DNA from: Bryobacteraceae bacterium | Lineage (GTDB): Bacteria; Acidobacteriota; Terriglobia; Bryobacterales; Bryobacteraceae | Direction: 5' to 3' | Assembly (NCBI GenBank): GCA_025928545.1 | Contig: JAICJH010000007.1 | Coordinates: 87,064 to 151,063, forward strand | DNA: 64,000 nucleotides | Part shown: positions 33,606 through 42,314 of the stretch, piece after piece | Layout of the letters: each line of letters begins with the position of its first letter | Position numbering within the stretch: the first letter of the stretch is position 1 | Notes under the pieces: generated by a model | Seen by the model: the letters and a program-made list of their open reading frames with translations, nothing else | The model's database searches: none | Told to the model about the DNA's origin: nothing | Position numbers and translations under genes: made by a program

Positions 33606-33622
33606 TGGCACATCAAGTGCCA
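33606..33622. repeat. Inverted repeat upstream of galU
   Basis: TGGCAC-ATCAA-GTGCCA, perfect 6-bp arms and a 5-base spacer, centred about 22 bases before the galU start codon. No T-run. Position and geometry suit an operator or a 5'-UTR hairpin. Confidence 0.4.
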
Positions 33623-33655
33623 ATCGCGTCAGGGGCAACTCCGAAAGGAGGTTTT

Positions 33656-33706
33656 ATGAAACGCGGACGTGCCTGCTGCCGAATCACCAGCGCGCTTAGG
33701 TCGTAG
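33656..33706 (+). CDS. Possible 16-aa micro-ORF with an exceptionally strong ribosome site
   Basis: AAAGGAGG (33644-33651) with a four-base spacer precedes ATG 33656, which opens MKRGRACCRITSALRS and stops at TAG 33704-33706. The stop region overlaps the 3' end of the minus-strand DUF3667 gene. This is one of the best Shine-Dalgarno sequences in the window, yet no longer gene follows. It may be a decapitated gene start or a micropeptide; chance is possible. Confidence 0.25.
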   Translation: MKRGRACCRITSALRS

Positions 33707-34523
33707 AGTAGACCCAGTAGAACACCAGCGGCTGAAAGACATAGACGATAAAGCCGGACTCGGCCAGAACCAGGAGGGGAGCGATCAGCAACGCCGTAAA
33801 CCATCGCGAGCTGTACACCCGGCGCACGGCCAGAAAATGGTACGCCCCGAGGCCTACTCCTACCAGATAATTTATTCCCGGCTCGCGCCCCAGCCAGTCG
33901 ACTACCTGGCTCTGTCCAATCCACACGAGCGGCCTGAGCGCGATGTAGAAAAGCGCCTGCAAACCGAGGGTGAGAAAGATCAGCGCAAAGGCGTGGAAGT
34001 GAATCGAGTAGACCAGGTGTTCGACAAAGTAGCGCCGCGGCAGAAGAATCAGCAGGGCCAGCGCGACCACGGGAATCGCAAAGAAAAAGGTGAGGTGTTG
34101 CTTTTCCTGGGCAACCTCGGTGAAGTGTTCTTTGTAGGCTTCGAGCGATTTACCGCGCTGAGCTGCGCGCTGCTCCACTAATTTGTCCGCGCCCTTGCCT
34201 GCGGTCCGGATGTATTCATCGGCATCCCAGCTCATGACACCGCGATGAGCGAAGAAGAAAAACAGGTTGATGAGGACGAAGAGAGTGGTCGGTTTGACGT
34301 AGTTCTTCCAGCGGCCGGCCATGAACTCCAGGGTCAGAAAGCCGGGTTTCAGAAGCAGCGGCTTGAGGCTGCTGAAGATCTTCGTATCGAAATGCGTGAT
34401 ATCGTGCAGCGCGTGAGCGGCAAAATGCCCGATGGCGAGGTCGTGTCCCGTCAGTTTCTTTTCGCCGCATTCGGAACAATAGGGACCGGAGAGCGGCATT
34501 GAACAACTGGCGCAGTTTTCCAC
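33696..34523 (-). CDS. DUF3667-like membrane protein with N-terminal zinc ribbon
   Basis: 275 residues. Zinc ribbon CASCSMPLSGPYCSECGE at the N-terminus, then a helical region HALHDITHFDTKIFSSLKPLLLKPG and GRWKNYVKPTTLFVLINLFFFF (about 70-95). A charged loop follows (about 95-145), then three or four hydrophobic segments to the end. This is the layout of DUF3667 proteins, whose role is unknown. GTG 34523 is the start; a TAGAAT hexamer ends eight bases upstream, so initiation may be leaderless. It lies 30 bases after the glyoxalase-fold gene and could share its operon. Confidence 0.75.
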   Translation of the reverse strand: MENCASCSMPLSGPYCSECGEKKLTGHDLAIGHFAAHALHDITHFDTKIFSSLKPLLLKPGFLTLEFMAGRWKNYVKPTTLFVLINLFFFFAHRGVMSWDADEYIRTAGKGADKLVEQRAAQRGKSLEAYKEHFTEVAQEKQHLTFFFAIPVVALALLILLPRRYFVEHLVYSIHFHAFALIFLTLGLQALFYIALRPLVWIGQSQVVDWLGREPGINYLVGVGLGAYHFLAVRRVYSSRWFTALLIAPLLVLAESGFIVYVFQPLVFYWVYSTT

Positions 34524-34553
34524 TTCCAGATATTCTAGCGTGGGGTTGATTTG

Positions 34554-34976
34554 CTATGGACGCCAGTTGCCGTCGGCTGTACCGAAAGGGCTGGAGACCA
34601 CCACCGTGTAGCCATCCGGATCCTTCATCCAGCATTCCCAGTGATTGGGGCCGCCATTGCCATCGCGCGGATTGCGATGGCGGGGCAGCACAATCTCGAC
34701 GTTCATTTCGGCCACGCGCTGCATCAGGGAATCGAAATCATCCACTTCGAACCAAAGCAGCACGCCATTCCCGTAGGGTTTATCGGCACGATTGCCGATG
34801 GGGCCGTGATCATGCTCGATCTCGAAGCTGTGCAGCTGCAGGATGAGCGTGCCATCCTTCACCAGCTGCTCATAGTGACTTCCGCCGTGGGCACCGACGC
34901 AACCGAGAAGCCGCTGATACCAACGGCTGCTGGCTTCCACATCCGTCGCACAGATGAGAGGCTGGGGCCGGATCAT
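34554..34976 (-). CDS. Glyoxalase/bleomycin-resistance (VOC) superfamily protein
   Basis: 140 residues with paired beta-alpha-beta-beta-beta units: PLICATDVEASSRWYQRLLG at the start, DGTLILQLHS, GVLLWFEVDDFDSLMQRV and HWECWMKDPDGYTVVVSSP at the end. Candidate metal ligands are His and Glu within these strands. Members range from glyoxalases to dioxygenases and resistance proteins, so the substrate is open. ATG 34976 overlaps the stop of the sugar-dehydrogenase gene as ATGA, suggesting that both act on related carbonyl or sugar compounds. Confidence 0.8.
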   Translation of the reverse strand: MIRPQPLICATDVEASSRWYQRLLGCVGAHGGSHYEQLVKDGTLILQLHSFEIEHDHGPIGNRADKPYGNGVLLWFEVDDFDSLMQRVAEMNVEIVLPRHRNPRDGNGGPNHWECWMKDPDGYTVVVSSPFGTADGNWRP

Positions 34977-36202
34977 TTTGGCGTTACGTGAATCAACGCG
35001 CCCGGATCGGCATCTTCGAGCAACCACAGCGAGCCATCGGGGCCTTCTTCCACGTCGCGGATGCGGTGGCCCATATCCCAACGCTCAGCGGCTTTGACTC
35101 CACCGTGGCCGTCGAAGATGAAGCGGCTAAGGCTCTTCGTGGACATGCCGCTGACGAAGCCATTGCCATTCCACTGCGGAAAGATTTTCGTGCCGCGGTA
35201 GAACATCAGATTGCCTGGCGCGATTACCGGCACCCAATAGAGGGCGGGTTTCGCCAGATCGGGCCGGGTGTCGGGACTTGGAATCGGCACGCCATTGTAG
35301 TTCTTGCCATAGGAAACGAGCGGCCATCCGTAGTTTTTCGTTTTTTCGATCAGGTTGAGCTCATCGCCGCCGGCGGGGCCGTGTTCCACTTCCCACAGTT
35401 CGCCGCTGGGTGAAAACGCGAGGCCGTAGGGCGTGCGGAAGCCGCTGGCCCAGGTTTCAGCGGGTATCGTATTGGGTCCGGGGAAGGTGTAGGTACTGAC
35501 AACCTTGGCGGTCTTGGCGGCTTCGGTATCGGTGGGCGGATCGATGAGCGGAATTGTGGAGGCGCCGGTTTTGCCGAAGTTGGGATTGCCCGGCGCTGGT
35601 TTGCCATCAAGCGTGAGGCGCAGGATTTTGCCTTCAGGCTGATCGGGATCCTGAGCGGGAGTCATCCGCTGGCGGTCGCCAACGCTGAGGAAAAGATATT
35701 TGCCATCGGGCGAGAATGCGATCTGCGCTCCTTCCTGGCCGCCCTTGCCGGTGGGCAACTGACGCCACAGAACCTGGAGATTTTCGAGCGCCGCGGAAGT
35801 AGCGGTGACTGTCAGTTTGGCCCGGGCGAGAGCGAGGCCGCCGCCGTACTCGCCAGGCTCGGCGTAAGTGAGATAGACATTGTGGTCACTGGCGTAATGG
35901 GGCGAGAGGAAGATTCCGTGCATACCGCTCTGACCCTGGTAATAGACTTTGGGCGCGTTCGCAACCGGAATCTTGTCACCCTTCTGAGAGACCAGCCAGA
36001 CCGGGCCGACCTTCTCGGTAATCAGCATGCGTCCATCGGGCAGGAAGGCCAGCCGCCACGGCAGCTTAAAGGTGGCCACCGTCGTCATAGTAAACGGAAC
36101 GCTTGCTTCCGGCTTCTGCTCGCCGACGTTGACCTGGGACCAAACTGCCGGCGGGGCCGACGCCGCCAGAGTGAAAACAACTGCCGCTCTCGCCAATTTC
36201 AT
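34973..36202 (-). CDS. Soluble PQQ-dependent sugar dehydrogenase (GSDH/Asd family)
   Basis: 409 residues with a signal peptide (about 1-22). Six-bladed beta-propeller of the glucose/sorbosone dehydrogenase family. LPWRLAFLPDGRMLITEKVG is the family start. GQSGMHGIFLSPHYASDHNVYLTY, GAQIAFSPDGKYLFLSVGDR, ASGFRTPYGLAFSPSGELWEVEHGP and GGDELNLIEKTKNYGWP match conserved blades. PQQ-dependent oxidation of aldose sugars in the periplasm is the expected activity. ATG 36202 has GGAGAG seven bases upstream. It is divergent from the aminopeptidase gene. Confidence 0.9.
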   Translation of the reverse strand: MKLARAAVVFTLAASAPPAVWSQVNVGEQKPEASVPFTMTTVATFKLPWRLAFLPDGRMLITEKVGPVWLVSQKGDKIPVANAPKVYYQGQSGMHGIFLSPHYASDHNVYLTYAEPGEYGGGLALARAKLTVTATSAALENLQVLWRQLPTGKGGQEGAQIAFSPDGKYLFLSVGDRQRMTPAQDPDQPEGKILRLTLDGKPAPGNPNFGKTGASTIPLIDPPTDTEAAKTAKVVSTYTFPGPNTIPAETWASGFRTPYGLAFSPSGELWEVEHGPAGGDELNLIEKTKNYGWPLVSYGKNYNGVPIPSPDTRPDLAKPALYWVPVIAPGNLMFYRGTKIFPQWNGNGFVSGMSTKSLSRFIFDGHGGVKAAERWDMGHRIRDVEEGPDGSLWLLEDADPGALIHVTPK

Positions 36203-36251
36203 CAATGTCTCTCCTGACTTCATCAACGTATTGTATCGGAGGCACGCAGGT

Positions 36252-36265
36252 TATACTGCTGGCGA
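36252..36265 (+). promoter_or_regulatory. -10 element and predicted leaderless start of the aminopeptidase
   Basis: TATACT (36252-36257, five of six consensus) is followed by seven bases and then ATG 36265. No Shine-Dalgarno lies between. The -35 region is poor (a TTGTAT 15 bases upstream). The predicted transcription start coincides with the start codon. Confidence 0.55.
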
Positions 36266-37254
36266 TGGCAAATACCCCACCTGTTGAAGCGACGCCGAAA
36301 GATCCTGTTACATGGCTGTACCCACCGCTGGAACCGTTCAACACCGGGCGGCTTCAGGTCTCGCCGCTGCACTCCATTTACTTCGAGGAGAGCGGAAATC
36401 CCGCGGGCAAGCCGGTAATCTTTCTTCACGGCGGACCTGGTGGCGGTTCCGATCCAAAACAGAGGCGCTTCTTTCATCCGGAAAAATACCGCATTGTGAA
36501 CTTCGATCAGCGCGGCTGCGGCAAGAGTACGCCCTACGCATCGCTTGAGGGCAACACGACGTGGGATCTGGTGGCCGATATCGAAAAACTTCGCGAACAT
36601 CTGCGGATCGAGCGCTGGCAGGTGTTTGGCGGATCGTGGGGGTCTACTCTCTCGCTGGCTTATGCGGAGACGCATCCGGAGCGAGCGACGGAAATCGTGC
36701 TGCGCGGAATTTTTCTGCTGCGCAAACAGGAGATCGACTGGTTCTATCAACGCGGCGCGTCGGCTATCTTTCCCGATGCGTGGGAGCCGTATCTGGCGCA
36801 TATCCCGGAGGCGGAACGCGGGGATCTGCTTGGCGCTTACTACCGACGACTGACGAGCGATGATCCGGCGGTGCGGGTGGCCGCGGCCAAAGTATGGAGC
36901 CGGTGGGAAGGCGTGACTTCCAAACTCCTGCCCGACGCTTCATTCGCGGGCCATTACGAAGAGGACGAATTTGCGCTCGCGTTCGCACGCATCGAGGCGC
37001 ATTACTTCGTGAACAAGGGATTTTTCGACACGGACGACCAGTTGCTGCGCGATGTTTCCCGGCTACGCCATATCCCAGCGGTGATTGTGCAGGGACGCTA
37101 CGACGTGGTCTGTCCGATGGAGAGCGCGTGGGCGCTGCATCGGGCGTGGCCGGAAGCGGAGCTGATTATTACGCCCGACAGCGGGCACAGCGCGTTCGAT
37201 GCGCCGAATTGCCGCGCGCTTGTGGCCGCGGCAGATCGGTTCGCTGCCTTATAG
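36265..37254 (+). CDS. pip: Prolyl aminopeptidase
   Basis: 329 residues, alpha/beta hydrolase of peptidase family S33 that removes N-terminal proline. WLYPPLEPFNTGRLQVS is the family start. Oxyanion-hole HGGPGGGSDP, FDQRGCGKSTPYA, nucleophile elbow GGSWGS (Ser about 127), an Asp in VQGRYDVVCP and a catalytic His in DSGHSAF near the end. No signal peptide, so cytoplasmic. ATG 36265 is chosen over the upstream ATG at 36205 because family similarity and the -10 box place it there. Its stop is only three bases from the convergent propeller gene. Confidence 0.93.
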   Translation: MANTPPVEATPKDPVTWLYPPLEPFNTGRLQVSPLHSIYFEESGNPAGKPVIFLHGGPGGGSDPKQRRFFHPEKYRIVNFDQRGCGKSTPYASLEGNTTWDLVADIEKLREHLRIERWQVFGGSWGSTLSLAYAETHPERATEIVLRGIFLLRKQEIDWFYQRGASAIFPDAWEPYLAHIPEAERGDLLGAYYRRLTSDDPAVRVAAAKVWSRWEGVTSKLLPDASFAGHYEEDEFALAFARIEAHYFVNKGFFDTDDQLLRDVSRLRHIPAVIVQGRYDVVCPMESAWALHRAWPEAELIITPDSGHSAFDAPNCRALVAAADRFAAL

Positions 37255-37257
37255 GAA

Positions 37258-38334
37258 TCAGACTTTGCGCAGTTTCGTCACGCGCCCGACTTCCACCCAT
37301 TCCACGACGAAGATATTGCCTTCGTGGTCATAGCAGGCGCCATGCGGACAAATGAATTCACCGGGCACGAACTTATCGCGCGTCAGCCCTCGTAACGGGA
37401 ACTGATTGTCGGCCTCGTGGGAATCCCCGAGGTGTCCGATGATCTGGTTGTTCCTGTCCATCAGCGTCACGCGACCATTGAGATCGGGAATGACGACGTC
37501 ACCTTTGTATTCGTAAAAATGGCAGGGTAGACGGAAACCCGGGACGAAGTCCACGTGTTTCCCATCCAGAGTGAAGCGCTGCAGGCGATTGTTGCGGCGG
37601 TCGGCCACAACGAGTATCGGACTGGCGCCGCGTGTATCAACCCAGATGCCGTGAGGTTCCGCGAGTTGTCCAGCGGCCGCTCCCCTGCCCCCGAACGTGC
37701 GAATATACTCCGCCTTGCTGTTGTACTGATTTACGAACGACGAGCCATAGCCATCGCCGACATACATGTCGCCGTTGGGGGCAATGGCGATGTTCGTCGG
37801 ATTGTAAGCCTTCGGCTTGCCATCGGCGCCCGGCTTGTAGGCGTCGATATCGGGCGGCGGCCCCTGGATCTTCCAGACAATTTCGCCCTTCAGGGTGGAT
37901 TTCAGAACCACGGCCTGCATGTCGGGCTGGGGCGTGAGCCGCGCGTTGGCCGCATTCACCGTTAAATAGAGGTATTCCGTGGAGCCTTCCTTACGAATGT
38001 GCAGGCCATGAGCGACTCCGCGGAATTCTTTGCCCCAGGAGCGCACGAACTTGCCCTTGCTGTCGAACACGACCATCGTGTCAGCGCTCTCGCTGTCTTT
38101 GTAGACAGTGTGGTGGATATAGATGTTGCCCTGCGAATCTTCCACGACGCCGTGCGTGTTGCCCCACTTAATGCTGGAGGGCAGTTCGCCCCAGTCGTGA
38201 ATGGCTTCGTAAGTGTGACTGCCCGCGGATAAGACAGGCGCTTTTGTGCCGGCTTTATCCTGAGCGCGGATGATGGCAGGTGCGGCCACTGCTGCCGCGC
38301 CTGTCGCCAGAAATTCACGTCGTGTAGATTGCAT
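37258..38334 (-). CDS. Tat-exported NHL/6-bladed beta-propeller protein
   Basis: 358 residues. STRREFLATGAAAVAAPAIIRAQ is a clear twin-arginine signal. The mature protein has repeated propeller strands: HGVVEDSQGNIYIHH, NIAIAPNGDMYVGDGYGSSFV, EPHGIWVDTRGASPILVVADRRNNRLQRF, GDVVIPDLNGRVTLMDRNN and HGACYDHEGNIFVVEW. No catalytic motif is visible. It is last in the ten-gene block headed by the sigma factor, 11 bases after the DUF1501 gene. An SD (GAGGGG) lies close to ATG 38334. Confidence 0.82.
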   Translation of the reverse strand: MQSTRREFLATGAAAVAAPAIIRAQDKAGTKAPVLSAGSHTYEAIHDWGELPSSIKWGNTHGVVEDSQGNIYIHHTVYKDSESADTMVVFDSKGKFVRSWGKEFRGVAHGLHIRKEGSTEYLYLTVNAANARLTPQPDMQAVVLKSTLKGEIVWKIQGPPPDIDAYKPGADGKPKAYNPTNIAIAPNGDMYVGDGYGSSFVNQYNSKAEYIRTFGGRGAAAGQLAEPHGIWVDTRGASPILVVADRRNNRLQRFTLDGKHVDFVPGFRLPCHFYEYKGDVVIPDLNGRVTLMDRNNQIIGHLGDSHEADNQFPLRGLTRDKFVPGEFICPHGACYDHEGNIFVVEWVEVGRVTKLRKV

Positions 38335-38345
38335 AGTCCCCTCGT

Positions 38346-39779
38346 CTAAGCGAACAAATCGTTGATGGCCTGGCCCTTGCCATCTTTCGTTACAAACACC
38401 GGGCGCTTTTCCGCGACAAAGAAATTATTCGCCGGAATGCCCAGGGCGCGATACATCGTAGCGTGCAGGTCCTGCACTGGAACGGGATCTTTAATCGTGG
38501 TGCATGGCCGCGTGTCCGCGGTTTTGCCGTAGACCATGCCTTTCTTGATTCCGCCGCCGAAGAGCACGACGGAGCCGGCAGCCGTAAAGTGGCGGTGCAT
38601 CCCGTAGTGTTTGGGCTCCATCATGACAGAAGGCGTATTGGCCTGATCCTTCACTTCCTTGCCGACCTTACCTTCAGTAATCGCGTCACGGCCGAATTCG
38701 CTGGCCAGTATCACCAGGGTGCGGTTCAGCAAGCCCCGTTCTTCCAGATCGAGAATCAACTGCGAAACAGGCCCGTCGATCGTTTCCTTCATGGCGACGG
38801 CGCGCTCATGACCGTTTTCGTGGGAATCCCAGTAGCGGAAGGGCACGTACTCGGTGGTGACCTCGACGTAGCGGGCGCCGGCTTCGACGAGCCGCCGGGC
38901 GAGAAGGCAGCCCTGACCGAAGCGCCCATTGTTGTAAACATCGAATGATTTCTTCGGTTCAAGGGATAAATCGAAAGCTTTGGCTGAAGGCGAATTCAGG
39001 AGCCGGTCGCCTGCATCGAGAGAGCGGATCAGAGATTCGCGCTGGTAGTCCCCGCCGAACTGATATACCGGTTCGGCAGCCAGCAACTGCTCGTACAATT
39101 TACGACGGCTCTTGAAACGCGTGTCACCCAGATCGGCGGGTGGACGGACGGCGGAGGCAGCATCGGCGGGGTCGGTAATCATGAATGGGCCGAATTCGGT
39201 ACCGAGGAAGCCGGCGGTGTGGAACGCCTTCACGGCGGGGCTTTCCGCACCGATTTCCATGTTCTGCCCGATCGCCACAAAAGCCGGCATGGTGGGATTG
39301 CGCGGTCCGAGAGTCTTTGCGATCACCGCACCGATATGCGGCACCGCCATCGGCTGTGGCGGCACGTAGCCGGTGTGCCAGTGATACTGATGACGGGAAT
39401 GCAGGATAAAGCCGAGGTCCGCGCCCTGAAACGTCCGGATCAGCGCGCCACGATCCATTACTTTCGCCACACGTTCCAGGCCTTGCGAGATTTCGATGTT
39501 ATCGACGGCAGTCCGGATTGACGGGAATGTACTGAGAACCTGCGATGTCGGAACGCCAGGTTTGAACGGAGTGTACTTTTTCGGATCCCACGTTTCGGTT
39601 TGCGCCATGCCGCCGGCCATCCACAGCACGATCACGGCATCGGCAGTGGCAGGCGGAGCGGCGGCACGCACGAGTTGCGGCTCTCCGCCAATCAGCGCTG
39701 CCAGCGAAGCCGCGGACGTGGCGCCCATGAAGCCGCGGCGGCTGATGCGGGAACTGATGTATTGCTCTTCTTTACCCAT
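38346..39779 (-). CDS. DUF1501 protein (sulfatase-like fold, Tat-exported)
   Basis: 477 residues. SRRGFMGATSAASLAALIGG is a Tat signal. VIVLWMAGGMAQTETWDPK, then HSRHQYHWHTGYVPP and VILASEFGRDAITEG are the DUF1501 landmarks (alkaline-phosphatase/sulfatase-like fold). The partner gene six bases upstream encodes a DUF1549/DUF1553 protein. The two families are almost always neighbours in Planctomycetes and Acidobacteria, and their joint function is not established. TGKPA-type sulfatase catalytic motifs are not seen. Confidence 0.9.
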   Translation of the reverse strand: MGKEEQYISSRISRRGFMGATSAASLAALIGGEPQLVRAAAPPATADAVIVLWMAGGMAQTETWDPKKYTPFKPGVPTSQVLSTFPSIRTAVDNIEISQGLERVAKVMDRGALIRTFQGADLGFILHSRHQYHWHTGYVPPQPMAVPHIGAVIAKTLGPRNPTMPAFVAIGQNMEIGAESPAVKAFHTAGFLGTEFGPFMITDPADAASAVRPPADLGDTRFKSRRKLYEQLLAAEPVYQFGGDYQRESLIRSLDAGDRLLNSPSAKAFDLSLEPKKSFDVYNNGRFGQGCLLARRLVEAGARYVEVTTEYVPFRYWDSHENGHERAVAMKETIDGPVSQLILDLEERGLLNRTLVILASEFGRDAITEGKVGKEVKDQANTPSVMMEPKHYGMHRHFTAAGSVVLFGGGIKKGMVYGKTADTRPCTTIKDPVPVQDLHATMYRALGIPANNFFVAEKRPVFVTKDGKGQAINDLFA

Positions 39780-39785
39780 GGCTGT

Positions 39786-42314
39786 TCAATAGATCAACTG
39801 AAATTCCGGCTTCATCAATACGGCCCAAAGGAGATCTGCGAGACCTTCCGCGGAGACTTGATCCGGATGCGCGGCGCTGAACAACGCCGATTGCGCCGCA
39901 TCGCGCTCGGCGCCGGAAGGTGCGCGGCCCAGCGCGTAGCGGAAGACCCGTTCCACCACATCCCGCGAAGTCGTCAAAGCGGGCGGCGCAGGGAGCGGAG
40001 TCTCACTCGTAATCGGAGTCAGACGTTCGAGATCCGGTTCCCGGTCGAAAATCATGAATCTCACGTGCGGGCCGAGATCCGAAGTAATCGCTTTGTTTTC
40101 GACTCCGACGAAGCCGTAGAAGCGCGTGAAGCCCTTGCCCGAGATGTCATAGACGAGCCGCGAAGGAGTTTTCACGCGGACACCGTCGCCATCGAGCGCA
40201 AAGCTGACTGGTGGCGGCGTGATGCCGGCATTCAGCGACAACGCCACGCGGACAGGTGGCGGCGGTGGCGGAGCAGTGACCGGCGAAGCAATTGGAGGTA
40301 CGCGCAATCCGGATCCATCTTCCGGTTTCAGGTCGGCCAGTTCGGTTCTGCCGTTGGGACCGTCGAAACCCGCTTTGCCCCATATGGTCTCCAGTTTTTC
40401 CGGGGAATAGGAGCCCTCGTCGGCCACCAGCAGCCACAACTTCGTTTTGTTCGTGACATCCACGTCGAAGGCGACGGCGGCCTTCCCTGCGTACGGAGTG
40501 TCGAACAGACTCTTCGGCGCGGGCGGAATCTGGCCCAGCATCGATTGCGCGCCACGCAGGAGCCAGTGCGTCAGGGTTTCGCCGTTGGTGAGTTCGAGAG
40601 CCTGTAACGTAGTGGCCTGGTTATCCCGTGTACTGTACACCTGATCGCGAATCGGCCGCCCCAACGCGCGCGTCAACGGGGTTGCAGCGGCACGCCAGTC
40701 GCGCGTTGCGGCCTCGGGCGCGTACCCTGCCAGGGGTATCGCAAATGGATCGTTTTGCCGCGGAGGATTGTAGAGTTCCCATTTGCCCGTGATGGAACCG
40801 ATCGCATCTGCAAACTCCTCCGCAGTCAGACGCCGAACCAGCGGACCGCGGAAAACAAATTCCTTCGGCTGCTCGCCCTTTTGCGGCACCGCCGCCATCT
40901 GATAAGTACGCGAAGTCAGAATCGTCGCGAGAAGATGCTTCAGATCGTAATGGTTTTCGGCAAAGTCGCTGGCCACCCAGTCGAGTAACTGAGGGCTCCA
41001 GGGCTCGCCATCCATTTCATCGGGATTCTCGACAATCCCGTGGCCCAGCAGGCGCTGCCAGATCCGGTTGACCATCGTGCGCGGCAGGCGACCGTTGCGC
41101 GGATCGGTGAAGATCGCGGCGGCCGCGGCGCGCCGGTCGGCCTGGGAATCCGATTTCGGTTCCTGATTGAGCTCGGGATAAAGAAAGGCAGCCTGCGCGA
41201 ATTGATGTTGCGCCACATCGCAGCGGTACAACTCCAGCTTCTCTTCCACGGTGAAATACGCTGCCAGGGAATATGCGTCTTTCAGCTTCCATTTGCTGAT
41301 AAAGCTGTCATGGCACGAATTGCACTTCAGATTGATCCCGAGGAAGACCTGGGCTGTGTTCTGCGCGGCCTGCATGGCGGGCGTCTGGCTGGCATTCACT
41401 GTGCCGCGCCAATTCACACCCTGAAGAAAGCCCGATGGATCCTGCGGCCCGCGAGGATTCAGCAGCGCCTTCACCATGTCGTCGTAGTGAACGTTGGTCT
41501 TGAGGGAGGCGAACAGCCAGTCGGAGATGCTTCTGCGGCCCGCCGTTTCCGAATAATAATTAACGCCTTCGTCGTTGCGGAGAAGATCGTTCCAGAAGGA
41601 GATCCAATTCTCGGAGTAGCGCTCGTTATCGGCGAGAAGTTTATCCACCAGGGCTTCGCGCTTGTTGGGCGACTTGTCGCTCAGGAACGCCTGCATTTGT
41701 TCCGGCGACGGCAGCAGACCGTGGACATCGAGATAGACGCGCCGCGCAAAAATGGAATCCGCTACAGGCTCCGGTTCGGCCACACCTCCTTTGACAAGAT
41801 AGGCCGAGACAATGCGATCAAGAGGCGACGTCCAGGTCTTCCATGTGACGTCGGGCACTGGCGGCCGTTCGAGAGTCAGCGGCGCTTCCCACTTGCCGCG
41901 GGCAGGATCGGAAGTCGGCGTAGCGCGCGCACCCTGATCGATCCAGACGCGGATGCTGTTGACTTCGGCTTCGCTCAACGGAGGCAGGCCGAAAGGCATT
42001 TGCGGCGCGGTGGCTCCGGTAATCCGCTGGAGGATCAGGCTTCCCGCGCTGTTCCCCGGCCTTACCGCTCCGCCGCTGCGACCCCCGTCGAGAACGTCGG
42101 AATAGGTTGCCAGCGACAAACCGCCGGATCGTTTTTCAGCGCTGTGGCAAGCCAGGCATTTCGTTGCGAGAATTGTGTGGACGTCGCGATCGAAATCCAC
42201 CATCGGGGCGGTGTTTTGCGACGCCAGACGTCCTGGAGAAGACCACAACAGGACCAGAAGTCCCGCTGCGGCCGTCAGGCGGACCGGCATGGACCTGATT
42301 CGCAGCAGCATCAC
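39786..42314 (-). CDS. Planctomycete-type cytochrome C / DUF1549 / DUF1553 protein
   Basis: About 842 residues. Signal segment (RLTAAAGLLVLLWSS), then a PSCyt1 domain with one heme motif CLACH (about 54) and MPFGLPPLSEAEVNSIRVWIDQGA. DUF1549 follows (DRIVSAYLVKGGVAEPE ... ARRVYLDVHGLLPSPEQM, NLKCNSCHD with a second CxxCH at about 330). DUF1553 comes next (PRNGRLPRTMVNRIWQRLLGHGIVENPDEMDG and FVFRGPLVRRLTAEEFADAI). The start is GTG 42314 or ATG 42311; the latter overlaps the upstream stop as TGATG. It pairs with the DUF1501 gene. Redox function is suggested by two heme motifs, but the substrate is unknown. Confidence 0.88.
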   Translation of the reverse strand: MMLLRIRSMPVRLTAAAGLLVLLWSSPGRLASQNTAPMVDFDRDVHTILATKCLACHSAEKRSGGLSLATYSDVLDGGRSGGAVRPGNSAGSLILQRITGATAPQMPFGLPPLSEAEVNSIRVWIDQGARATPTSDPARGKWEAPLTLERPPVPDVTWKTWTSPLDRIVSAYLVKGGVAEPEPVADSIFARRVYLDVHGLLPSPEQMQAFLSDKSPNKREALVDKLLADNERYSENWISFWNDLLRNDEGVNYYSETAGRRSISDWLFASLKTNVHYDDMVKALLNPRGPQDPSGFLQGVNWRGTVNASQTPAMQAAQNTAQVFLGINLKCNSCHDSFISKWKLKDAYSLAAYFTVEEKLELYRCDVAQHQFAQAAFLYPELNQEPKSDSQADRRAAAAAIFTDPRNGRLPRTMVNRIWQRLLGHGIVENPDEMDGEPWSPQLLDWVASDFAENHYDLKHLLATILTSRTYQMAAVPQKGEQPKEFVFRGPLVRRLTAEEFADAIGSITGKWELYNPPRQNDPFAIPLAGYAPEAATRDWRAAATPLTRALGRPIRDQVYSTRDNQATTLQALELTNGETLTHWLLRGAQSMLGQIPPAPKSLFDTPYAGKAAVAFDVDVTNKTKLWLLVADEGSYSPEKLETIWGKAGFDGPNGRTELADLKPEDGSGLRVPPIASPVTAPPPPPPVRVALSLNAGITPPPVSFALDGDGVRVKTPSRLVYDISGKGFTRFYGFVGVENKAITSDLGPHVRFMIFDREPDLERLTPITSETPLPAPPALTTSRDVVERVFRYALGRAPSGAERDAAQSALFSAAHPDQVSAEGLADLLWAVLMKPEFQLIY

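Noticed and set aside
33606..33622. A sigma-54 (-24/-12) promoter at TGGCAC near galU
   Set aside because: The downstream element is GTGCC, not TTGC at the right spacing; the site is better read as an inverted repeat.
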